A DNA stretch of 64,000 nucleotides. Origin: Leucobacter chironomi DSM 19883. GTDB taxonomy: Bacteria; Actinomycetota; Actinomycetes; Actinomycetales; Microbacteriaceae. Positions 53,269-61,271 of the stretch are shown piece by piece. The stretch is taken from assembly GCF_000421845.1 (NCBI RefSeq), contig NZ_ATXU01000008.1, forward strand, positions 122,097-186,096. The letters run 5' to 3'. Position 1 is the first letter of the stretch. Each line of letters opens with the position of its first letter. The position numbers and the translations under genes are program-made. A model generated the notes under the pieces. The model ran no database searches and was not told where the DNA came from. It worked only from the letters and a program-made list of their open reading frames with translations.

Positions 53269-53928
53269 GTGTCGAACGCCCCAGCAGATCAGATCGTCTG
53301 GATCGATTGCGAGATGACCGGTCTCGACGTGGATAGCGACGGCCTCTGCGAGATCGCCGTCATCGTCACCGACTTCGAGCTCACCCCCCTCGACCCCGGC
53401 TTCGAGATCGTCATCGACCCGGGCGCTGAGGCCCTCGCCCAGATGAACGACTTCGTGCGCAAGATGCACACCGAGTCGGGGCTACTCCCCCGCATCGAGC
53501 ACGGCGCATCGCTCGACGAGGCCGAGCGGCAAGTGCTCGACTACCTGAGCCGTCTCGTCACCCCGGGCCGTCGTCCCCTCGTCGCAGGCAACACGATCGG
53601 CATGGATCGCCGTTTCATCTCGAAGTACCTGCCCGGACTCGACGCACGACTGCACTACCGCAGCATCGACGTCTCCACGATCAAGGAGCTGAGCCGACGC
53701 TGGTACCCGGCCGCCTACTTCGGCGCGCCCGAGAAGCGCGGCGGGCACCGCGCACTCGCCGATATCGCCGAATCCATCCAGGAGCTGGCCTACTTCCGCA
53801 GCGCCGTGATGACCGCGGGCCCCGGCCCCGACAAGGCCGCGTCCGAGGCGCTCGCGCAGACGACGAGCACCCGCTACTCATCGCTCATCGACGGCCTCGC
53901 GCAGCCCGCCGACGGCGACGAGCACTGA
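53269..53928 (+). CDS. orn: oligoribonuclease
   Basis: 3'-5' exonuclease that finishes RNA decay by degrading di- to pentanucleotides; 219 residues. The DEDDh residues lie in VWIDCEMTGLDVDSD near residue 7, TIGMDRRFISKYLP near 105, and KRGGHRALADIAESIQEL near 153. GGAACGAGGAACGACA is upstream of the GTG. The gene is divergent from def. Confidence 0.95.
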   Translation: MSNAPADQIVWIDCEMTGLDVDSDGLCEIAVIVTDFELTPLDPGFEIVIDPGAEALAQMNDFVRKMHTESGLLPRIEHGASLDEAERQVLDYLSRLVTPGRRPLVAGNTIGMDRRFISKYLPGLDARLHYRSIDVSTIKELSRRWYPAAYFGAPEKRGGHRALADIAESIQELAYFRSAVMTAGPGPDKAASEALAQTTSTRYSSLIDGLAQPADGDEH

Positions 53929-54161
53929 TACTCCGTCCCAGATGCGACGCGCCGGTCGAGCGCTCTCCCGTTCGCGGCATCCGCTCGCCGCATCCAGCGC
54001 CGATCCGGCGCCGATCCGGGGCTGCTGCACGGACACGCCTCCCGCAGCTCGCGGAAAGCAACCGGTGAGCCCCCGTCCCATGCCATGATTGACCTTGCGA
54101 AACCGCACCGCATCGCGCCTCGACGAGCGCGCGAGACCAGCGGAGACCAAGAGGAAGGACC

Positions 54162-56495
54162 GTGTTCAGGCTCATGGATACGACGAAGCAGGGCAACCTC
54201 TTCGCCGCGCCATTCGCCGCACTGGCCCTCGGTTTCATCGGCTACGGCCTGTACGGCTTGATCGGCTCCATGCCGGAATCGTGGACGCTCGTCATCACCG
54301 TCATCGTGGGCGTGATGATCTGCGGCGCACTGCAGGTGCACGTGGGCCGCCGCCCCGGCTTCCCGCTCGTCGGAATCGCCATCGTCATGCTCGCGATCCC
54401 CCCGATGCCGGGCTTCCCCCTCCTCAACGTCTCTGTCTGGGCGATCGGCCTGCTGATCTCCCAGGCCTTCATGCGCCGCAATGTGACGCACGCCCTCTAC
54501 CTGACCGGGCTGAGCTCGGTCGCGGCACTGGCCTTCGTGCTCACCCAGACGTGGCTGGCCGACCTCGGGGTCTGGCCGCCCGTCAGCTTCCTGGCCGCGA
54601 CCGCGGCCTACTACGCGCTGTTCCTGATGGGCGAGTTCCTCCGCCAGTGGAGCAGCGCCGAGCCCGACCGCGGAATCGGCGTCTCCGCCATCGATCCGCT
54701 CAGGCTCGCTCTCGTCGTGCTCGTCGTCGCGGTGACCTCGACCGCGATGAACTACGCCGACACCTGGCTGATCCCCTGGCTCGAACAGGATCCGCGAGCC
54801 GATCTCACCCCGCTCATCGTGCTGCTCGCCGCGTCGCTGTTCTACATGTTCGCCCAGCACACCCGTTTCTCCCACATCGAGCACCGGCTCAGCGCCCTCA
54901 TGAACGCCGCGGTCGAACTGCCGCGGATCACCGCGCAGGGCGGCCTGGCACCCGCTCTGCTCAGCCGCACCCAGTCGATCGTGCAGGCGAAGCACGTCGA
55001 ACTGCGCGACGGGCCGCCGGGGCGCCACGAGATCGGCGCCCCCGTGCGGCTCGAAGCCGGGCACGACGAGTATCTGGTCGCCTCGCGCAAAGCGGGCGGA
55101 GTCCCCTTCGAGCGGGAGGACGAGCGCGCGCTCGTCACCCTCGCCCACGTCGCGAGCGAGACCACGCGCGCGCAGCACGAGGTCGAGAACCTCGAGCGCC
55201 GCGCGAACACCGACGATCTCACCGGTCTGCCGAACTACGGCGCGTTCCAGAAGGCGCTCCTCGAGGCCAATGAGAACCGCTCGTACCACGCCGGCATCGC
55301 GCTGCTCTTCGTCGACCTCGACAACTTCAAGAAGCTCAACGACACCCTCGGTCACCGCACCGGCGACGAACTGCTGAAGGCCGTCTCCCTCCGGCTGCTC
55401 GAGGCGGCGGGCGGCGGAGACTTCGTCTCCCGCGTCGGCGGCGACGAGTTCGTGCTCATCTTCTCCGACCTCGACTCCCTGGAGCAGGCGAAGGCCTCGG
55501 CCGACCGCATCATCGAGGCCGCGAGCCAGCCCCTGCTCGTCGAAGGGCACCAGCTCCGCCCCGCGCTCAGCGCCGGCCTCGCCTTCTCGGGGCATCGCGA
55601 GCTCGACCCGCAGGCGCTCGTCGAGGACGCCGATCGCGCGATGTTGCACGTCAAGCGCTCACGGCGGCGCGGCGGCCCGGTCACGGGCAGCGGGGTCAGC
55701 GTCTCCTCCCACCGCTCCTCTCGCACCAACGACATCATCTCGCGCGCGATCCGCGATGACCGGCTGCTCGTGGCTTTCCAGCCCATCGTCAACCTGGAGC
55801 GCGGCGAGATCTGGGCCTTCGAAGCGCTCGTGCGCTACGTCGACCCCGAGCTCGGCCCCATCTCGCCGCCTTCGCTCGTGGCCCGCGCGAAGAGCCTGGG
55901 CCTCATGAACGAACTCACCCGGCAGGTCATCACCAAGGCGCTCGACGCTGCCGACGAGTTCCACAGGATCGAACCCGGCATCGAGTGCATGACCGTCAAC
56001 CTCGAACTCGGGCAGATCACCGACTCCGAACTCGGCGCCTACGTGCGAGACGCGGCTCAGGCGCATCCGGGCGTCTCGCTCTGCATCGAACTCAATGAGC
56101 GATCGCTGCACGCCGTCACCGACGAGCTGCGCCGGGACGCCGAGGCGCTGCAGCGGGCGGGAGTGATGCTCGCCCTCGACGACTACGGCTCGGACGCGTC
56201 GTCCGTGGGTGCGCTGGTGCACTTCCCGATGAACATCCTCAAAGTCGACAAAAGCCTCATCGACGATCTCGGCGACGCTCGGCAGCGCGAGGTCATCAAG
56301 GCGCTGCAGGGCTTCGGAGACAACCTCGGATACACGGTCATCGTGGAGGGAGTGGAGACGCGCGAGATGGCCGACGTGCTCGCGGGCCTCGGCGTGCGCA
56401 GCGTGCAGGGCTACCACTTCGGCAGGCCGCTCTCATTCGCGCAGACGATGAGCCGGCTGCGCAGCTCCGGCACCCGCGCGATCTTCGACCGGTAG
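54162..56495 (+). CDS. membrane GGDEF-EAL bifunctional c-di-GMP protein
   Basis: 777 residues: about six or seven N-terminal membrane helices (residues ~15-245), a GAF-like region (~265-340), a GGDEF domain (~350-505) with intact GGDEF near 426, and an EAL domain (~525-770). The EAL catalytic set looks complete: FEALVR near 552, TVNLELGQI, ELNERSL, LDDYGSDASSV, KVDKSL, VEGVET and VQGYHFGRPL. The inhibitory RxxD motif ahead of GGDEF is absent. It could both make and break c-di-GMP at the membrane. The GTG start has AGGAAGGA upstream. Confidence 0.9.
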   Translation: MFRLMDTTKQGNLFAAPFAALALGFIGYGLYGLIGSMPESWTLVITVIVGVMICGALQVHVGRRPGFPLVGIAIVMLAIPPMPGFPLLNVSVWAIGLLISQAFMRRNVTHALYLTGLSSVAALAFVLTQTWLADLGVWPPVSFLAATAAYYALFLMGEFLRQWSSAEPDRGIGVSAIDPLRLALVVLVVAVTSTAMNYADTWLIPWLEQDPRADLTPLIVLLAASLFYMFAQHTRFSHIEHRLSALMNAAVELPRITAQGGLAPALLSRTQSIVQAKHVELRDGPPGRHEIGAPVRLEAGHDEYLVASRKAGGVPFEREDERALVTLAHVASETTRAQHEVENLERRANTDDLTGLPNYGAFQKALLEANENRSYHAGIALLFVDLDNFKKLNDTLGHRTGDELLKAVSLRLLEAAGGGDFVSRVGGDEFVLIFSDLDSLEQAKASADRIIEAASQPLLVEGHQLRPALSAGLAFSGHRELDPQALVEDADRAMLHVKRSRRRGGPVTGSGVSVSSHRSSRTNDIISRAIRDDRLLVAFQPIVNLERGEIWAFEALVRYVDPELGPISPPSLVARAKSLGLMNELTRQVITKALDAADEFHRIEPGIECMTVNLELGQITDSELGAYVRDAAQAHPGVSLCIELNERSLHAVTDELRRDAEALQRAGVMLALDDYGSDASSVGALVHFPMNILKVDKSLIDDLGDARQREVIKALQGFGDNLGYTVIVEGVETREMADVLAGLGVRSVQGYHFGRPLSFAQTMSRLRSSGTRAIFDR

Positions 56496-56609
56496 CGGCG
56501 CACGCGAACCGGTCACGGCTGCGACGCCGTTGCGGGGCCCGCGACTCCGGGCCGGCGGGATACGGAGCACAGCAGGTCCGGACCCAGCGGATCCGGGGCC
56601 CGCAGCGGT

Positions 56610-57470
56610 TCAGTAGCCGCTGTCGGGATCCGAACCGGCCGTCAGGTCGACTCCGCCGCTGAGCCGGGAGACCGCCTCGTCCGCGTTGAAATCAGGATCC
56701 GGCTCGATGAAGGCGTCCACGACGCCAACGAAGGCGAGCGAGGCGACCGACCACTCTTCGACTTCGGCGTCGCCGTCGACCGGGAAGTCGAAGTGGGCCT
56801 CGACGAGGGCGGGCACCGTGGCGCGCACGATCCCGAGCCCCTCGATGACCGAGGCCGCCGCGACGACGAAGGGCTGGTAGTCGCCGTGGAACTGCGGCTT
56901 CAGCCGGTAGCCGACCGTCGGGAGCACGTTGCGGTAGAAGCTCTCCATCGTCTCCACGAAGGCGAGCTCGCTCGCCCGGAGCGCGTCGGTGATCTGCACT
57001 CGGGCGGCCTCGTCTGGCCACGACTCGACCGTGGTGGAGAGCGCGGCGTAGGTGCGCCACTTGTTCGAGGCGGTCACCACCTCGAAGTTGTACTGGGCGG
57101 CGGTGCGGATGATGTCGATGAGCACCCGGCGACGGCCGCCGCTCGATCGCAGCTCATCGACGCGCATGCTGAGGTACTGCCAGGTGGTGAGCAGGGTCTG
57201 GGCGTCGGCGCGATCGATCCGCGCCTGATTCGCCAGTTCGCAGAAGAGGTCGGCGAGAAAGGCGTCATGGCTGGGCCACACCCGCGAGAACTGCTTGGCG
57301 GTGACGCCGGCGTTCGCCGAGAGGCGCTCGATGAGCGCTCCGCTGACCCCCAGCGATAGACCGGCGGACTCCACGTACCGGGTCGCGCTGAGCAGCATCC
57401 GGGCGCGCACATCGTCGCCCCCTGACGGGTCATGCAGGCCACCCGTCGAATACGTATCGTCCTCGGACAC
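56610..57470 (-). CDS. TetR-like transcriptional regulator
   Basis: About 286 residues; the N-terminal HTH of the TetR type spans MLLSATRYVESAGLSLGVSGALIERLSANAGVTAKQFSRVWPSHDAFLADLF (about 22-75). The long C-terminal helical domain (YNFEVVTASNKWRTYAALSTT onward) has no recognised ligand. The GTG at VSEDDTY has AGAGGA five bases upstream; an ATG 36 bp further upstream is in frame with no Shine-Dalgarno. It is divergent from the synthase/ThiF pair and probably controls it. Confidence 0.72.
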   Translation of the reverse strand: MSEDDTYSTGGLHDPSGGDDVRARMLLSATRYVESAGLSLGVSGALIERLSANAGVTAKQFSRVWPSHDAFLADLFCELANQARIDRADAQTLLTTWQYLSMRVDELRSSGGRRRVLIDIIRTAAQYNFEVVTASNKWRTYAALSTTVESWPDEAARVQITDALRASELAFVETMESFYRNVLPTVGYRLKPQFHGDYQPFVVAAASVIEGLGIVRATVPALVEAHFDFPVDGDAEVEEWSVASLAFVGVVDAFIEPDPDFNADEAVSRLSGGVDLTAGSDPDSGY

Positions 57471-57624
57471 GGCGGCGTCCTCTCTTCGGCTGTCGATTTC
57501 CCTCATCGTACCAATTTGGGCGACGATCTCGGGTTCTTCGGAGCGGCAGTTCTCCGGCGACGGGCCTTCCTGGTGCAGAATAGAACTTCGACCGGGCCGC
57601 GTGCGCCCGGAGTGCGGGGGAAGC

Positions 57625-57687
57625 ATGAACGGTTTGTGGCAGGGATATCGCGGTGCGCAGGAGGTCTGCTCCGTTGTCTCGCATTGA
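57625..57687 (+). CDS. possible small ORF overlapping the synthase gene
   Basis: ATG to TGA, 20 codons starting MNGLWQGYRGAQEV and ending VVSH, with GGGGGAA a few bases upstream of the ATG. It overlaps the start of the autoinducer-synthase-like gene in another frame. It may be a leader peptide or a small substrate peptide, or chance. There is no homology evidence. Confidence 0.25.
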   Translation: MNGLWQGYRGAQEVCSVVSH

Positions 57688-58444
57688 TCGCGGAATCACG
57701 AATCACGAGGTGATTCCCGTCATCGAGTCGGGGCTGTTCGCGTCCGACTCCGCCGCGCGGCTCGCGTGCGGCATCATCGCGGTCGACGGCGCGGCACTGC
57801 CCGGGCTGGAGGCCGAGTACCGCGCGCACTTCGATCTGCGCAGGCGGGTCTACGTCGATCAGACGGGCCAGCTCGACGCGAGCGAGCTGCAGGAGGACGG
57901 CACCGACCGCGACCCGGACGACGCCCGATCGGTGACCTTCGGCGTCTTCGAGAACCACCGTTCGGGTGTGCGCGTGCTCGGGGTCTCGCGGCTCATCATC
58001 CGCGGCGACCGCCTGGTGCTGCCCGTGGAGGAGTTCTGCCCGGACTCCTTCGCCGACGACGCGCTCGACGCGCAGAGCGTGGAGGTCTCCCGGGTGATCG
58101 CGCGCCACGAGACGGCCGCGATCCAGGACCTCGTGCAGTGGCACCTCTTCACGCTCATGCTCGCCTACGTGGCGAATCACGACCTCGGTCGCACCTTCGC
58201 GATCATCGAGCCGTGGCTCGAGCGCCACCTGCGAGGCATCATCTCCATCGAGTCCATCGGCGAGGCGCGGTACGTCGAGCACTACCTCGACTACAACATG
58301 CCCATCGAGATCGACATCGCCGCGTCTACCGCTCTGGCGAATGCCCGCAACGGCGACTTCGTCGATCGCTACCGGAAGGCCGAGCCGACGATGACCTTCT
58401 TCGGCCGCGTCTCCGGCGGCGCCTCCCGGCACCGGGCCGCCTGA
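57674..58444 (+). CDS. autoinducer-synthase/GNAT-like N-acyltransferase
   Basis: About 256 residues. The region EYRAHFDLRRRVYVDQTGQLDASELQ near residues 45-70, followed by FGVFENH..VLGVSRLIIRGDRLVLPVEEF and VEVSRVIARHETA near 138-150, has the order R/K-x-x-V-x-x-x-x-x-D..., glycine-rich strand, and VEVSRV seen in LuxI-type and FeeM-like N-acyl amino acid synthases. No acyl-carrier-protein gene lies beside it. I favour the TTG at 57674 because AGGAGG lies nine bases upstream; a GTG at 57653 is also in frame. Its stop overlaps the ThiF gene by one base (TGATG). Confidence 0.68.
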   Translation: MSRIDRGITNHEVIPVIESGLFASDSAARLACGIIAVDGAALPGLEAEYRAHFDLRRRVYVDQTGQLDASELQEDGTDRDPDDARSVTFGVFENHRSGVRVLGVSRLIIRGDRLVLPVEEFCPDSFADDALDAQSVEVSRVIARHETAAIQDLVQWHLFTLMLAYVANHDLGRTFAIIEPWLERHLRGIISIESIGEARYVEHYLDYNMPIEIDIAASTALANARNGDFVDRYRKAEPTMTFFGRVSGGASRHRAA

Positions 58445-59379
58445 TGGGGCGTCGCATCTCCTCGCCCGAGTTCTCGCGCAACTACGGGTTCTGGAGCGAG
58501 CCGGAGCAGCAGGCCCTCATCGCAGCCCGCGTCGCGATCGCGGGTGTCGGCGGCGACGGCTTCCAGCTGGGGCTGAAGCTCGCGCGCATGGGCGTCTCGC
58601 GGTTCAGCATCGCGGATCCCGAGGTGTTCGAGCCCGAGAACGTCAACCGGGTGGAGGGGGCGACCACCTCGACGTTCGGGCGCCGCAAGGCCGAGGTGTT
58701 CCGCGAGCGGGTGCTCGACATCAACCCGGACGCCGAGGTCGAGGTGTTCTTCGACGGCGTCAACCCGGAGAACGTCGAGGCCTTCATGCGCGGCGCCTCG
58801 CTGGTGCTCGACGAGTCGGAGCTCACGAAGCCCGAGATCGGCTCTCTCATCGCACGGCGGGCGCGGGCGCAGGGCATTCCCGACCTGCTCGCGATGAACG
58901 TCGGGTTCGCGGCGCAGGTCACCTCCTTCGCACCGCGCTCGACGTGGACATTCGAGCGCTTCATGGGGTTCACGGCCGACACGCCGCTCGATGAGATCGC
59001 CGAGGCCGGTGTCGACCTCAGCCGGTGCCTGCCCTACATTCCCGGCTACACCGATCTGCGGTCGCTGCAGGCCGTGATGGGATCGGACGGCGCGACGCCG
59101 GCCCCGCTGCCGTCGATCTCGATCGGCGTCGACGCGGCCTCCGCCATCGGCACGGCGCAGGCCTTCCTGCATCTGACGGCGGCCGTCTCGAATCGTCGCC
59201 GCTCCCCCGTGTGGGCGCCGCGCGTCGCCTACACCGACGCCTACCTGCTGCGCACGCGCGTGCTGCGCGCGGGGCGCCCGTCGCACCTGCGGCACCTGAT
59301 GCTCGCGGCGGCGCGGCAGCAGCTGGGTCTCAACCCGCGCGCCGAGTACACGCCGGCCGACATCGCCCGCCGCGCGTGA
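58444..59379 (+). CDS. ThiF/E1-like adenylyltransferase family protein
   Basis: A 311-residue protein. The Rossmann-type ATP loop VAIAGVGGDGFQLGLKLARMGVSRFSIADPEVFEPENVNRVEG spans residues ~29-72. GRRKAEVFRERVLDINPDAEVEVF follows, with the conserved lysine and the N-x-N-R element. The CXXC zinc pairs of ThiF/MoeB are absent, and no Ubl/ThiS partner is seen. E1-like enzymes adenylate C-terminal carboxylates of small proteins or peptides. Tight coupling to the autoinducer-synthase-like gene suggests a joint pathway. Confidence 0.8.
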   Translation: MGRRISSPEFSRNYGFWSEPEQQALIAARVAIAGVGGDGFQLGLKLARMGVSRFSIADPEVFEPENVNRVEGATTSTFGRRKAEVFRERVLDINPDAEVEVFFDGVNPENVEAFMRGASLVLDESELTKPEIGSLIARRARAQGIPDLLAMNVGFAAQVTSFAPRSTWTFERFMGFTADTPLDEIAEAGVDLSRCLPYIPGYTDLRSLQAVMGSDGATPAPLPSISIGVDAASAIGTAQAFLHLTAAVSNRRRSPVWAPRVAYTDAYLLRTRVLRAGRPSHLRHLMLAAARQQLGLNPRAEYTPADIARRA

Positions 59380-59489
59380 CGCCGTCGGGCCGGGCGTCCG
59401 GCCCGACGGCTCCCGTCCCGGCCCGACGGCTCGGGCCTCGGCCCGGCGCCGCGATCCGCCATCGTGACCGCGATCCGCCGCACAAAAAA

Positions 59490-59519
59490 ATCGGCCCCGA
59501 CGAGAACGTCGGGGCCGAT
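59490..59519 (-). terminator. leftward-facing intrinsic terminator
   Basis: ATCGGCCCCGAC-GAGAAC-GTCGGGGCCGAT, a 12-bp perfect stem. The T tract is on the left (seven A on the + strand at 59484-59490), so it terminates leftward transcription best. The gene that would use it is missing: to its right are only a gene fragment and IS elements. Confidence 0.8.
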
Positions 59520-59657
59520 CCATCAGGGTCCCTGCGTAGAGAGTTCTCAAACCCTACCCCCAAGCTGAAATCGTTGATTTCCCGCTGGAAACGAGGGGTA
59601 TACCGGGTATCGCAGCGGGCCGTTAGCACCCCGATTCAAGACGTAAGAGGGCCCTGT

Positions 59658-59864
59658 GTCAGGAGGATTGGGAAACCTCAAACCTTTCTCACCACCGCTG
59701 AAGTAGACCGCCTGGTCGACGACTACCTCGCTGGTCTCAGTGTCGGATACCTGGCTCAGAAGTATGGTGTGCACCGCGCGACAGTTTCGAAGCACCTCAC
59801 CCGAAACCACGTCGTGCGAGGTCAAGTCCCTGGTAGTGGTGTAACGGTTGGTCCTTCGTGGTGA
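59658..59864 (+). pseudogene. recombinase-type HTH fragment interrupted by IS256-family element
   Basis: An open stretch with RIGKPQTFLTTAEVDRLVDDYLAGLSVGYLAQKYGVHRATVSKHLTRN, the helix-turn-helix found at the C-terminus of large serine recombinases or as stand-alone HTH proteins. It has no credible start codon and ends in SGVTVGPSW where the IS end begins. The remainder of the gene is absent. It is less G+C-rich than the core genes. Confidence 0.55.
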
Positions 59865-61222
59865 TGGTGGAGTCAGGCGCTGAGCTCGAGAACGGTGTCG
59901 ATCACCTCCTCGACGTCGTTGTCAGTGACGAGGGTGAGGCGGCTCTTCGCGAGAACGTCGAGGCCGAGGTAGCGGCGTCCTTCGGCCCATGCATCGGTCT
60001 GCTCGGCCAGGACCGCGCCGACGAGGCGGATAATCGCTTCCCGGTTCGGGAAGATGCCGACGGAGCCGGTGCGGCGGCGGATTTCCCGATTGAGACGCTC
60101 GTTGGGGTTGTTGGACCAGATCTGCTGCCACAGGCCTTCCGGGAACTGCGCGAAGGCGAGAATATCGGCGCGGGCCGCGTCGAGGTGCTCGTGAGCGTCG
60201 GGCAGTTTCCCGTCGACGTAGTCCAGGAGTCGGTCGAACTGAGCGTGGACCGCGGCGGCGTCGGGCTGGTCGTAGACGGAGTGCAGCATCGCCTTCACCG
60301 CCGGCCACATGGCCTTCGGTGTCACACTCATCAGGTTCGCCGCGTAGTGCGTGCGACAGCGCTGCCAAACAGCACCGGGCAGGTTCGCTGCGATTGCTTC
60401 GACGAGCCCTGAGTGGGGGTCGCTGGTGACGAGGCGGACGCCTCCGAGACCGCGGGCGACGAGGTCGGCGAAGAAGCTGTTCCATGCTGCCCCGGTCTCC
60501 GAGGTTGCGACGCGCAGGCCGAGGACCTCGCGGCGCCCGTCCGCGTTGACCCCGGTCGCGATCAACACGACGGCGTTAATGACGCGGCCACCTTCGCGGA
60601 CCTTCATGGTCAGCGCGTCGGCGGCGACGAACGTGAATGGACCTGCATCGCCCAGCGGGCGGTGACGGAACTGGTCGACGTGCTCATCGAGCTCCGCGGC
60701 CATCCGGGACACCTGCGACTTCGACAGCGAGTGAATCCCGAGGGTCTTGACGAGCTTGTCCATCCGGCGTGTGGACACGCCGGCGAGGTAGCAGTCCGCG
60801 ACGACGGTGATCAGCGCGGTCTCGGCGCGTTTGCGGCGCTCGAGCAGCCATTCGGGGAAGTAGGTTCCCTGACGAAGCTTCGGGATCGCGACATCGATCG
60901 TGCCGACCCGGGTGTCGAGGTCGCGGTGTCGGTAGCCGTTGCGCTGCGTGATCCGGTCGGATGAGGGCTTGCCCCATTCAACGCCGACCACGGCGTCCGC
61001 GTCCGCGGACAAGAGCGCGTTGATCATGGTCTGCAACAGACTGCGCATCAGATCCGGGGACGCGTCGGTGAGAGCTTCCTGAGCAGGCCGGCAGGGTCGA
61101 CAATAGTAGGAGCGGTCATCGTGTTGATGCCTTTCGAGTGGGTTGTAGGAGATTCCTCGAAGGATCACACGGTGACCGCGTCCATGTTCTACGACGTGCT
61201 GGCCACCGTGCGCTACACCACT
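59835..61222 (-). mobile_element. IS256-family insertion sequence
   Basis: About 1.39 kb with imperfect terminal inverted repeats AGTGGTGTAACG (from 59835) and CGCTACACCACT (to 61222) around one leftward transposase. I see no matching 8-9 bp target duplication at the ends, which suggests either a later rearrangement or slightly different boundaries. It interrupts the HTH fragment on its left. Confidence 0.7.
59873..61119 (-). pseudogene. IS256-family transposase with N-terminal frameshift
   Basis: The mutator-type DDE transposase reads well from QEALTDASPDLMRSLLQTM to its end. DDE residues lie in FVAADALTMKVREGG, LVTSDPHSGLVEAI and NPNERLNREIRRRTG. The expected N-terminus, starting at an ATG at 61119 (MTAPTIVDPAGLLR), is in a different frame: the DNA reads CTGCTCAGGAAGCTCTC where the family would need one more G at about 61086. 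Without a repair the start codon leads to a stop after 23 residues. A shortened product from an internal start is conceivable. Confidence 0.75.
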
Positions 61223-61271
61223 CTATGGGGCATTACTCTGAGGGCAGACGCGTCTTGAATAGGCTTGGGTC

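Noticed and set aside
57674..58444. A true LuxI acyl-homoserine lactone synthase
   Set aside because: Motif order is similar, but a LuxR partner is missing and AHL production by this group is not established; called synthase/GNAT-like only.
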